DNA from: Chryseobacterium sp. MYb264
Lineage (GTDB): Bacteria; Bacteroidota; Bacteroidia; Flavobacteriales; Weeksellaceae
Length of the DNA stretch: 64,000 nt
Direction: 5' to 3'
Assembly: GCF_035974275.1 (NCBI RefSeq)
Contig: NZ_CP142422.1
Location: 124,001-188,000, forward strand
Position numbers and translations under genes: made by a program. Below are positions 9,221 through 16,657 of this stretch, one piece after another. Each line of letters begins with the position of its first letter. Within the stretch, counting starts at the first letter, position 1. Below the pieces are notes generated by a model. That model had not been told where the DNA came from and did no database searches. It worked only from the letters and a program-made list of their open reading frames with translations.

Positions 9221-9512
9221 ATAGATATTTATCAGGATTTTGTGAGGTATGAAAAACACGGTAAATTCTGATAATATTTTCTTCTTTTTCCACTTTGTAA
9301 ATGATGAGATAAGGAAAAATTTTAAGTGGTAACCGATGAAAATCGGTGTGCGTTTTCTGGAAATATGGTGTTTTTACTAAAATTTTTTCTGCATTGATCA
9401 GATTTTTATAAAAAGACTTTGCAATTTTACGGGATGCAATCTCATGATAATAGTCGATCGCATTGATGATATCGTTTTCAGCTTGAGAAGTGTATTCAAT
9501 CTTAAAAACCAT
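9219..9512 (-). CDS. ParE/RelE-superfamily toxin
   Basis: 97 residues with the small beta-sheet fold signature of type II toxins: an N-terminal strand and helix (VFKIEYTSQAENDIINAIDYY), a central PYFQKTHTDFHRLPLKIFPY segment, and the C-terminal RVFHTSQNP motif typical of ParE/RelE proteins. It overlaps the upstream antitoxin gene by 11 bp (ATG inside the antitoxin's last codons), the standard TA layout. Whether it targets gyrase (ParE) or ribosome-bound mRNA (RelE) cannot be read from the sequence. A decayed relative is at 10011-10305. Confidence 0.85.
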   Translation of the reverse strand: MVFKIEYTSQAENDIINAIDYYHEIASRKIAKSFYKNLINAEKILVKTPYFQKTHTDFHRLPLKIFPYLIIYKVEKEENIIRIYRVFHTSQNPDKYL

Positions 9513-9774
9513 ATTTTTCTTCTATTTTTCTATGAAGTTCTTCCAACGGCATAAAATCATCATCCGTTAAATTCTCCATCGCATCCAGTTCACGTTTTTG
9601 TTGTTCTGTTAACTGGTAATTCATATTATGCTCATACCAGTCTTTTTCAGGATTTTTTTCAAGAATTCCATCTAAATAACCCAAAACCTGTTTAAGGATT
9701 TCTTCGGGTTTATCTTTTAATTTTTGGTTGATGATATGTAATGTATTAGAATTCATTGCCTTTATTTTTATCAA
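9502..9774 (-). CDS. Cognate antitoxin
   Basis: 90-residue acidic protein directly upstream of and overlapping the toxin gene. An N-terminal helical part (LHIINQKLKDKPEEILKQVLGYLDGIL) is followed by a charged C-terminal tail ending EELHRKIEEKYGF, which would wrap the toxin. It resembles the product of 10295-10528 in the pattern ILxxVLGYxxGILE and the KYG(F/I) end. An alternative start at the internal Met7 (9756) would give 84 residues. Confidence 0.75.
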   Translation of the reverse strand: MIKIKAMNSNTLHIINQKLKDKPEEILKQVLGYLDGILEKNPEKDWYEHNMNYQLTEQQKRELDAMENLTDDDFMPLEELHRKIEEKYGF

Positions 9775-10010
9775 AGTTAGTAAATTTAAACATTAGATAA
9801 AGTTTAAAATCTTCAAATTAGTCATCAGTGATAATTCCAAATAGTAAATATTTGTTGCATAAATGAGAAAAATTCTTCCCAAACTTCTGATCAATGCACA
9901 TAAAGCCGCGCCGTATTAATAAGTTGTTCTATTTTAGTGAAAATTTTACTTTTTACGTTAATGCATTCTTTTTCGAAAGTTTCGAAATAAATATATGATC
10001 TTTTGTAATT
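9775..10010. other. Gap holding a remnant similar to the SDR gene's 3' end
   Basis: 236 bases without an intact gene. Bases 9877-9905 (TCCCAAACTTCTGATCAATG and onward) resemble 10588-10617, the end of the SDR gene. On the minus strand they would encode GFMCIDQKFGK against GGYVHLDRSLG in the SDR. This suggests a duplicated unit of SDR tail plus TA module. The match is short and degenerate. Confidence 0.4.
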
Positions 10011-10305
10011 TTAAGGATGTTTTTCAGGATTTTGTGAAGTATGAAACCCCCTTACAATAACAATTATCATCGCATTTTTATCTACAGTATAAAATAGTAA
10101 AAATGGGAGTTTTTTTCATAAGTTTTCCATGAAAATCTTCAAACCAAATTTTAAAATATGGATTTCTGGAAATTTTTCCTAAAGTGAATCTGAAATCTTT
10201 GAAAAATTGATCGGCGACTTTTTTATTGACTTTAGTTTTGTAATAAAGATAAGAATGCTCAATATCTGCTTTTACTTCATCAGAAATGATAATTTTAAAT
10301 ACCGT
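10011..10305 (-). pseudogene. Decayed ParE/RelE-type toxin
   Basis: Downstream of a second antitoxin gene. The frame beginning ACG GTA TTT encodes VFKIIISDEVKADIEHSYLY and continues to FEDFHGKLMKK, then stops. One base shifted, the remainder reads KLPFLLFYTVDKNAMII and ends GFHTSQNPEKHP, matching the intact toxin's end. Two lesions are seen: the position of the ATG in the intact pair (TATGGT) is here TACGGT, leaving ACG; and a run of seven A residues (minus strand) carries one base too many. It is therefore very probably inactive, unless the frameshift is a sequencing error. Confidence 0.8.
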
Positions 10306-10528
10306 ACTTGGAATTCATTTCATTAAGAAAAGTATCAATTTCAGTATGTTGCTCGTAAGATCTTTCTTTTATTTTTTGAAGACTTTCTTTTTGCTCTTCC
10401 GAAAGTTTAAAATTGGTGCTTTCGTCTTCTAAAATACCTTCAATATAGCCCAAAACTCTTTCCAAAATAACTTCTTCTCGAGCATCTTTTAGGATATTGT
10501 TGATGTTTTTTAAAGTAGCAGATTCCAT
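10295..10528 (-). CDS. Orphaned antitoxin of the decayed second TA pair
   Basis: 77 residues, intact, with the same architecture as the antitoxin at 9502-9774: ILERVLGYIEGILED in the first half and a charged tail ending NEMNSKYGI. Its partner is broken (see 10011-10305). Such orphan antitoxins may persist by cross-neutralising the paralogous toxin next door; that is inference. Confidence 0.7.
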   Translation of the reverse strand: MESATLKNINNILKDAREEVILERVLGYIEGILEDESTNFKLSEEQKESLQKIKERSYEQHTEIDTFLNEMNSKYGI

Positions 10529-10583
10529 CTTTTTGTTTTAGACAAATTTATAAATTTATTTTAACTTAATAAAATCCAGCTTA

Positions 10584-11366
10584 TTACCCCAAACTCCTGT
10601 CCAAATGTACATATCCACCATCTACATGAATCAACTGTCCCGTGGTATGCGATGATTTTTCAGATAACAGAAACGCTGCCATATTCGCAATTTCTTCCGA
10701 GGTTGTCATTCTGTTTTCCAAAGGAATTTTTGAGGTAATACTTTTCAATTTTTCTTCTGGATTTTCAAACGTAGAAATCCAGGATTGGTAAAGTGGGGTC
10801 CAGGCTTCGGCAACAATAATGGCATTTACACGGATGCTGTAGGGTAAAAGTTCAACTGCCCATTCTCTTGTCAGCGCATTTCTGGCTCCGTTCGCAGCGG
10901 CATAACCAGAAGTTCCGCCTTGTCCGGTTTCTGCGGTTTTACTTCCGATATTTAGAATTGAACCTTTGCTTTCCTTGAGATAGGGAAGTGCATGATGTAC
11001 CAAAAGATAATAATGCACCACATTTTTATGATAAGATTCTAAGAATTTTTCATAGGAACCGTTTTCTAAACCAACGCCATCATTTACCCCAGCATTATTG
11101 ACGATACCATCAATCTTTCCATATTTTTTTACGACTTCATCAATGGCTTTTTTACATTCTTCAGGTTGAGAAAGTTCGGCCGTCACAAAGTCGGCTTTTC
11201 CACCGTTATCTATGATTTCCTGAACGGCTTTTTTATTATCATTTTCGTTTCTCCCAATGATGATGGGGAATGCTTTTTCTTCAGCTAAGGTTTTTGCAAT
11301 GGCATTTCCGATGCCTTTGGCACCGCCACTGATAATGATTATTTTATGATCTAAATTTAAATTCAT
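10584..11366 (-). CDS. SDR-family sugar dehydrogenase, probable L-fucose dehydrogenase
   Basis: 260-residue classical short-chain dehydrogenase. Seen: the NAD(P)-binding GGAKGIG motif near residue 15, NNAG near residue 91, catalytic Ser in NIGSKTAETG, and Tyr-x3 in SGYAAANGAR, where the usual YxxxK lysine is replaced: the sequence reads Y-A-A-A-N. That lysine-to-asparagine change deserves checking. It is the last gene of the 6-deoxysugar cluster, where oxidation of the sugar to its lactone is the step otherwise unassigned. Role is inferred from context; the other SDR at 14001 fits the later ketodeoxy-acid step. Confidence 0.75.
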   Translation of the reverse strand: MNLNLDHKIIIISGGAKGIGNAIAKTLAEEKAFPIIIGRNENDNKKAVQEIIDNGGKADFVTAELSQPEECKKAIDEVVKKYGKIDGIVNNAGVNDGVGLENGSYEKFLESYHKNVVHYYLLVHHALPYLKESKGSILNIGSKTAETGQGGTSGYAAANGARNALTREWAVELLPYSIRVNAIIVAEAWTPLYQSWISTFENPEEKLKSITSKIPLENRMTTSEEIANMAAFLLSEKSSHTTGQLIHVDGGYVHLDRSLG

Positions 11367-11655
11367 GATTGATTATTTTATTTTTAACGCAAGGCACGCA
11401 AAGTTTTTTTATTTTGCTCTGCATATTTTCTGTTCGCAAAACGAAGTTTCGCTGATTCTAATGAGTTAACTATTAAATTATTGAAGCAAAGGCGTTTGAT
11501 TTCTTCGAATCTTCGATTTCACTCAGCAAAGGTTAGTTTTTTAGATTAATCATATTTCCACAATAAAAATCTTTGATTTTTAAAACTTACATGCTCTCAA
11601 TATTCTCAAAGCATTCTACTAAAATCTTTTGTGACTTTTGTGGTTAAAATTTTAG
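11367..11655. other. Gap within the fucose cluster filled by interspersed repeat text
   Basis: 289 bases. Near 11390 the plus strand reads AACGCAAGGCACGCAAAG, and 11485-11530 carries GCAAAGGCGTTTGATTTC and following bases, which recur near 16553-16625 and partly at 1320-1350. No ORF or clear promoter is seen. Confidence 0.45.
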
Positions 11656-12480
11656 TTATAATCTGTAATACTTCACAGCATTTCCGCAGAAAAAAAGTTC
11701 CTGCTCTTCTTTTGAAAACTGACTGACATATTTTGAAATTAATTTCAACCACAAAGCATAATTTCCTCCCAATAACATTACCGGCCAATCACTTCCAAAA
11801 ACCACACGCTTGATTCCGAAATTTAGGAAGATAAAATCCAAAATTTCAAAAATTGATTTTTCATCAATGGAATTCCAATCTCCTTGGGTTAAAAGCCCGG
11901 AAACTTTACAATAAATATTCGGATTTTTGGCAAGTTCTTCAATGTTTGATTTCCAGTCTTTTACATTATTTGTTTTTAAATCCGGCTTTCCGCAATGATC
12001 TAAAATAAAACGTTGATTTGGCAACTTCTCTGAAAGTTTTACCGCATCCGAAAGTTGATGCTGTCTTAATAAAATATCAAAAGTATAATTGTATTGATGA
12101 AGTTTAGAGATTCCGTTCCATACATTTTCTTTAAGTAAAAATCCCATTTTTTCGCCTTCTGCAATGTGCCGAAAACCTTTAATTAATTTTTCTGATCGAT
12201 AATTTTGAAGTTTTTCATCAAGCTTTTCAGAAGTCAGATCAATCCAGCCGACAATGCCTTTGATGAATGAATTTTCTGTAGCCAGATCAACCAAAAAAGC
12301 AGTTTCTTCATCACTTTGATCGGCCTGAACGGCAATGCAACCATTAACTTGATTTTTATTTAGATATAATGAAAAATCCTCCGGAAGAAAATCTCTCCGG
12401 ATGGCCATCATATTTTCCGTAATCCAAGCATCCCGAACCGGATCAAATTTCCAAAAATGGACGTGAGAATCTATAATCAT
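11656..12480 (-). CDS. Amidohydrolase-family lactonase, probable L-fuconolactonase
   Basis: 274 residues from the ATG at 12480, which gives the conserved start MIIDSHVHFWKFDP. The longer frame to 12522 would add 14 residues without homology. Members of this amidohydrolase_2 group (for example L-fuconolactonase and L-rhamnono-lactonase) hydrolyse sugar lactones. Seen: HxH in DSHVHFW, FILDHCGKPDL near residue 165, CKVSGL, and VVFGSDWPV with the catalytic Asp near residue 238. It stands between the mutarotase and the SDR, as in non-phosphorylative L-fucose pathways. Confidence 0.82.
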   Translation of the reverse strand: MIIDSHVHFWKFDPVRDAWITENMMAIRRDFLPEDFSLYLNKNQVNGCIAVQADQSDEETAFLVDLATENSFIKGIVGWIDLTSEKLDEKLQNYRSEKLIKGFRHIAEGEKMGFLLKENVWNGISKLHQYNYTFDILLRQHQLSDAVKLSEKLPNQRFILDHCGKPDLKTNNVKDWKSNIEELAKNPNIYCKVSGLLTQGDWNSIDEKSIFEILDFIFLNFGIKRVVFGSDWPVMLLGGNYALWLKLISKYVSQFSKEEQELFFCGNAVKYYRL

Positions 12481-12653
12481 CTGATTAATTTTTGCTGAAT
12501 ATATTGACCGCAAAAGAACCAAAAGATTTCTGATGTTTTAGAAAGTTAAAAGTTGAGAAACAACTGATAAATAATTTGTTACATTTTGTTAGCTTTTGAA
12601 CTTCTATCTTCTCAACTATGATCTTTTCAATCTTTTGCGGTTTAAAAAATAAA

Positions 12654-12983
12654 TTACAATGAAAATACCTTATCCATCAACTGCCACTTTTCTCCGGGTT
12701 TAGAATGGGGCAGCTGCTGTTGGAATTTCCACATCAACTCTTCCCATTCACGAACCTTCGGGTTGTTTTTATCGGCTTTATTTTTAGCGTCAAAAGAAAA
12801 ACTTTCCTCAGCTTCAATCATCATAAAAAGCCGATTTTGAACCCGATAAATTTCCATGCTCTTAATTCCTGAATCTAAAATGCTTTGCTTGATTTCAGGC
12901 CAGATATTTTCATGATACTTTTCGTATTCAGCAATCAATTCAGATTCGTCAATCAAGTCAAGCGCGAGGCAGAATTTTTTCAT
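12654..12983 (-). CDS. L-rhamnose/L-fucose mutarotase (RhaM/DUF718 family)
   Basis: 109-residue ferredoxin-like mutarotase that interconverts sugar anomers. Seen: the family pattern DLIDESELIAEYEKYHENIWPEI with the active-site His, then SMEIYRVQNRLFMMIE and the tryptophan-rich end EWEELMWKFQQ. Length is typical. Its start overlaps the stop of the FAH-family gene by 4 bp (ATGA), indicating co-translation. In the cluster it would supply the anomer oxidised by the sugar dehydrogenase. Confidence 0.85.
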   Translation of the reverse strand: MKKFCLALDLIDESELIAEYEKYHENIWPEIKQSILDSGIKSMEIYRVQNRLFMMIEAEESFSFDAKNKADKNNPKVREWEELMWKFQQQLPHSKPGEKWQLMDKVFSL

Positions 12984-13831
12984 GCTCCGTAAGCTTTTAC
13001 ATGTTGCTTGCTGCTTCCCAAACCATCGATTCCCAATTCAACCACATCGCCCGGTTTCAGATACCACGGCTCCGGTTTTTGTCCCAAACCAACGCCGGCA
13101 GGCGTTCCCGTACTGATAATATCTCCCGGAAGCAGGGTCATGAACTGACTGATATAGCTTATCATAAAAGGAACATCAAAAATCAGATTAGAAGTGCTCC
13201 CATCCTGCAATATTTCTCCATTTACTTTCAGCCATAAACGAAGGTTATGAACGTCTTCAATTTCGTCAGGCGTTGCAATAAAAGGTCCAATTGGGGCAAA
13301 TGTATCGCAACTTTTTCCTTTTACCCATTGCCCGTTTCTTTCCAGCTGAAATTCTCTTTCGCTGTAATCGTTATGCAAAACGTAACCCGCAACATGGTCG
13401 AGCGCATTTTCTTCGGAAACATAGCTCGCTTTTTTACCGATCACAATCGCTAATTCTACTTCCCAGTCCGTTTTTACGCTATTTTTCGGGATTGTCAGAT
13501 CATCATTCGGACCAACAATTGCGGTCGTTGCTTTAAAAAACAGAATAGGCTCCGTAGGAATTGGCGCATTGGTTTCTGCTGCGTGATCTTTATAATTTAA
13601 TCCGACACAGATAATTTTAGATGGTCTCGCCAAAGGAGATCCTAATCTTTCATCCTGAGAAATTTCGGGAAGATTGTGGGTATTTATTTCAGATTTTAAT
13701 CTCTCTATAGCATCGCCGGAAAAGAAGTTTTCATCATAATCTTTTACCAGATGAGAGACGTCGTATCTTTTATCATTAATGATAATCCCCGGTTTTTCCT
13801 GTCCCGGTTTTCCGAATTTTATTAATTTCAT
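12980..13831 (-). CDS. FAH-family hydrolase, probable 2,4-diketo-3-deoxy-L-fuconate hydrolase
   Basis: 283 residues of the fumarylacetoacetate hydrolase family. Seen: SKIICVGLNYKDHAAE near residue 72, the metal-binding acidic residues in DWEVELAIVIGKKA, HNDYSEREFQLERNGQWVKGKS, and STGTPAGVGLGQ near residue 242. In L-fucose catabolism this enzyme cleaves the diketo acid to pyruvate and L-lactate. Neighbours on both sides are pathway genes. The exact substrate is inferred from the cluster. Confidence 0.82.
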   Translation of the reverse strand: MKLIKFGKPGQEKPGIIINDKRYDVSHLVKDYDENFFSGDAIERLKSEINTHNLPEISQDERLGSPLARPSKIICVGLNYKDHAAETNAPIPTEPILFFKATTAIVGPNDDLTIPKNSVKTDWEVELAIVIGKKASYVSEENALDHVAGYVLHNDYSEREFQLERNGQWVKGKSCDTFAPIGPFIATPDEIEDVHNLRLWLKVNGEILQDGSTSNLIFDVPFMISYISQFMTLLPGDIISTGTPAGVGLGQKPEPWYLKPGDVVELGIDGLGSSKQHVKAYGA

Positions 13832-13861
13832 TTTTAATTTTTATTATTTTAATTTTTTTTA

Positions 13862-13959
13862 GGAGCTTAATCCCGCTATCCACTCTATCTTTTGGGTTAC
13901 GGCTTCCGCTTTGCTCCAGCCGCAACCCAAAAGGATGCCGCTTCTATCGGGGCTAGGGG
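13862..13959. repeat. Interspersed structured repeat (ATCCCGCT...ATCGGGGCTAGGG)
   Basis: Starts GGAGCTTAATCCCGCT and ends ATGCCGCTTCTATCGGGG CTAGGG. AGC/GCT, CCCG/CGGG, ATCTTTT/AAAAGGAT and GGGTT/AACCC can pair to form one long hairpin. A second copy at 56450-56544 keeps both ends and the ATCTTTTT/AAAAAGGAT stem while its centre differs. Conservation of paired ends with a variable middle suggests a structured RNA or non-autonomous mobile element. Confidence 0.7.
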
Positions 13960-14000
13960 AGTCGTAATCTAATCAGAAGGGATGATTTATTTACAAAATT

Positions 14001-14765
14001 TTAATTATTTAAAGTCGTGAAACCACCATCAATAGGATAATCTACTCCCGTTATGAATGAAGCTTCGTCGCTGCATAAATAAAGCGCCAAAGAAGCCACT
14101 TCCTGAGGTTGTGCCATTCTTCCTATCGGCTGGGTTTTCGATAATTTATCAAACATTTCATCGATATTATCAGGATAATTTTTCTGTAAAAATCCATCAA
14201 CGAAAGGCGTATGAACACGCGCCGGAGAAATAGAATTACATCTGATATTTTCATTGATATAATCCTTCGCAACGCTCATCGTCATTGCTTTTACGGCTCC
14301 TTTTGCAGTACTGTACGCAAAACGATCAGGAATTCCGACCAAAGCGGCAATTGAAGCCATATTAATAATCACACCGCCCCCTGATTTTCTGATTTGAGGA
14401 ATTCCGGCAAACAAACAGTTGTAAACGCCTTTAATATTCACGTTGTAAATCTTGTCAAAATCTTCCTCCGAAGTCGTGTCTGCTTTGCCGATGTGAGCGA
14501 TTCCGGCATTATTGACGAGGATATTAATCGCTCCAATCTGCTCAAAAACAGCCACCACATCTTTCTGTTTTGAAACATCGCAGGCATAAACCTTCCCATT
14601 TCCGCCAGAAAACTGTATTTTTTCAAGTGTTTCCTGTCCGTTTTGTTCGGTAATTTCAAGGATATGAACTTCTGCGCCATTGGTGGCAAGCTGAACAGCA
14701 ATGGCTTGTCCGATTCCGCTTCCTCCGCCTGTTATAACAGCTTTTTTATTTTTTAATGAAAACAT
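14001..14765 (-). CDS. SDR dehydrogenase, probable 2-keto-3-deoxy-L-fuconate dehydrogenase
   Basis: 254-residue classical SDR. Seen: VITGGGSGIGQAIA cofactor loop at residues 10-23, acidic residue after the second strand (VHILEI) favouring NAD, NNAGIAHIG near residue 87, catalytic Ser in NMASIAAL and YxxxK in FAYSTAKGAV, and the terminal TGVDYPIDGGF. By position beside the FAH-family hydrolase it fits oxidation of 2-keto-3-deoxy-L-fuconate to the 2,4-diketo acid. Its 5' untranslated region contains a 7-copy 8-bp microsatellite. Confidence 0.82.
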   Translation of the reverse strand: MFSLKNKKAVITGGGSGIGQAIAVQLATNGAEVHILEITEQNGQETLEKIQFSGGNGKVYACDVSKQKDVVAVFEQIGAINILVNNAGIAHIGKADTTSEEDFDKIYNVNIKGVYNCLFAGIPQIRKSGGGVIINMASIAALVGIPDRFAYSTAKGAVKAMTMSVAKDYINENIRCNSISPARVHTPFVDGFLQKNYPDNIDEMFDKLSKTQPIGRMAQPQEVASLALYLCSDEASFITGVDYPIDGGFTTLNN

Positions 14766-14775
14766 TTTATATTTA

Positions 14776-14831
14776 ATTAAAAGATTAAAAGATTAAAAGA
14801 TTAAAAGATTAAAAGATTAAAAGATTAAAAG
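14776..14831. repeat. Microsatellite, seven tandem copies of ATTAAAAG
   Basis: Seven perfect 8-bp units (14776-14831) followed by a partial one. On the transcribed minus strand the unit is CTTTTAAT and the tract lies 10-65 bp ahead of the SDR start codon at 14765 and 9 bp after the dehydratase stop. Such tracts change copy number by slippage and alter spacing ahead of the start codon. Confidence 0.95.
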
Positions 14832-14840
14832 ATTAACTTT

Positions 14841-16481
14841 TTAAAGACTTACACCTCTTTTCCAAGGGATAAAATCATCCTGATTCAATGCGACTGCTTT
14901 TGGAATAATATTTCCACTGGCTACTTCGATGCAGAAATCCAAAATATCTTCGCCCATTTCCTGAATGGTTTTTTCACCACGAACAATCGCACCTGTATCA
15001 ATATCAATAATATCAGACATTTTTGTTGCTAAAGCCGTATTGGTTGCTACTTTTATGACCGGACAAACCGGATTTCCAGTCGGTGTTCCCAAACCTGTTG
15101 TGAACAAAATTAAAGTGGCTCCGGAAGCGGCTTTTCCCGTGGTAGCTTCCACATCATTTCCCGGAGTACAAACTAAGCTTAAACCTGGTTTTGTGGCTGG
15201 TTCTGTATAATCTAATACATCAACGACTGGAGAAGAACCTCCTTTCTTCGCGGCTCCGGCAGATTTTATTGCATCGGTGATTAGTCCGTCCTTAATATTT
15301 CCTGGAGATGGATTCATAAAGAAACCTGAACCGACGGCATGCGCCAATTCATCATATTCTGTCATGAGTTTAATGAACTTTTCAGCAGTTTCTTTATTGA
15401 TAGATCGGTCGATTAATTCCTGCTCAGCTCCGCATAATTCGGGAAATTCAGCAAGCAAAACTTTCGCACCTAGAACTGAAAGGATGTCCGCGAGATGTCC
15501 TACTGACGGATTAGCCGAAATTCCGCTGAAACCGTCGCTTCCGCCACATTTTACGCCTACACAGAGTTTGCTTAAAGGGGCCTCTTCACGTTCTATTTTA
15601 TTGATTTCCAAAAGTCCTTTCAAGGTTTCAAATAGGGCTTTTTTAATCATAATTTCTTCACTTTCCGCTTTTTGCTGTTCAAAAACGAGTAAGGGTTTAT
15701 TGAAATCAGGGTTTCGGTTATAGAGATCTTTTTTGAAATTGTCGATTTGAAGATGTTGGCAACCTAAACTTAACAAAGTAACTCCCGCAACATTGGGATG
15801 ATCTGCATAAGAAGCCAACAGTTTGCTGAGTGTATCGGCATCCTGTCTCGTTCCGCCGCAACCACCGGTATGATTCAGAAATTTGATTCCATCAACATTT
15901 TTAAAAACTCTTTCTTTATTAGGAATATTGGAAGGCGAAAAATCAATATCATCCAGATTTTTTCCTTTGGAAATGGCTTCTACCAATTGATGGGTGTAAT
16001 TTTTATACTTTGCATCAACGGCATATCCCAATTCATTGTAAAGCGATTCTTTAATAATATCCAGATTACGGTTTTCACAAAAAACGGTCGGGATAAAAAG
16101 CCAGTAATTAGCCGTTCCCACATCGCCATTGGAGCGATGATATCCTTTAAATGTTTTATGTAAAAATTTTGAGACATCAGGTTTTGTCCATTGATAATCA
16201 ACTTCGCGGTAATAATAGGGATCTGCAGCGTGTTTTGTATTTTCTGTCGTCATTCTCGTTCCTGAAGCCAGATCGTACTGAACTTTCCCTACCAAAACTC
16301 CGTACATGAAGATCTCGTCGCCCTGCTTCATGTCGTTCATGAAGAATTTATGTTTGGCAGGAATTGCTTCTAAAGATGTATAAGTTACTCCTTCAAAAAT
16401 AATTTCAGTTTCTGCAGGAATGTCTTGCAAAGCGACTAAAACATTGTCTTTTTGATTTATTTTTAAAATTAAATTGCTCAT
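14841..16481 (-). CDS. UxaA-family sugar-acid dehydratase, probable L-fuconate dehydratase
   Basis: 546 residues combining the small N-terminal SAF-like domain (residues 1-95) and the large altronate/galactarate dehydratase domain. Seen: the NHTGGCGGTRQD segment near residue 203, LGVKCGGSDGFSG near residue 307, GFFMNPSPGNIKDG, and LILFTTGLGTPTGNPVCPV near residue 450. Family enzymes remove water from hexonates using iron. In the best-known L-fucose pathway the dehydratase belongs to the enolase superfamily; no such gene is here, so this protein is the natural candidate for fuconate dehydration. True altronate dehydratase is the alternative. Confidence 0.8.
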   Translation of the reverse strand: MSNLILKINQKDNVLVALQDIPAETEIIFEGVTYTSLEAIPAKHKFFMNDMKQGDEIFMYGVLVGKVQYDLASGTRMTTENTKHAADPYYYREVDYQWTKPDVSKFLHKTFKGYHRSNGDVGTANYWLFIPTVFCENRNLDIIKESLYNELGYAVDAKYKNYTHQLVEAISKGKNLDDIDFSPSNIPNKERVFKNVDGIKFLNHTGGCGGTRQDADTLSKLLASYADHPNVAGVTLLSLGCQHLQIDNFKKDLYNRNPDFNKPLLVFEQQKAESEEIMIKKALFETLKGLLEINKIEREEAPLSKLCVGVKCGGSDGFSGISANPSVGHLADILSVLGAKVLLAEFPELCGAEQELIDRSINKETAEKFIKLMTEYDELAHAVGSGFFMNPSPGNIKDGLITDAIKSAGAAKKGGSSPVVDVLDYTEPATKPGLSLVCTPGNDVEATTGKAASGATLILFTTGLGTPTGNPVCPVIKVATNTALATKMSDIIDIDTGAIVRGEKTIQEMGEDILDFCIEVASGNIIPKAVALNQDDFIPWKRGVSL

Positions 16482-16539
16482 TTTTACTTTTTTGGTTCTT
16501 TTTTGAACACAAAGGGCATTAAGATTTTTTTACTACTGA

Positions 16540-16632
16540 TTGTTTTTAAGTTCGCAAAGGCGTTTGACTACGTCGAAATATTATTCATCGACTGAAAGGA
16601 GATAGTCTTCGATTTCACTTGACAAAGACTAA
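16540..16632. repeat. Interspersed repeat copy (GCAAAGGCGTTTGA type)
   Basis: GTTCGCAAAGGCGTTTGACTACGTCGAA and, further on, TCTTCGATTTCACTTGACAAAG lie between the permease and dehydratase genes. The same pieces occur at about 11485-11530 and, in part, 1320-1350. It appears decayed, with an insertion relative to the other copies. Confidence 0.45.
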
Positions 16633-16657
16633 AAACCTTTTATTTATAGTAATTCAA

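Noticed and set aside
14776..14831. Tandem repeats as a CRISPR array
   Set aside because: Units are 8 bp and contiguous without spacers, so this is a microsatellite.
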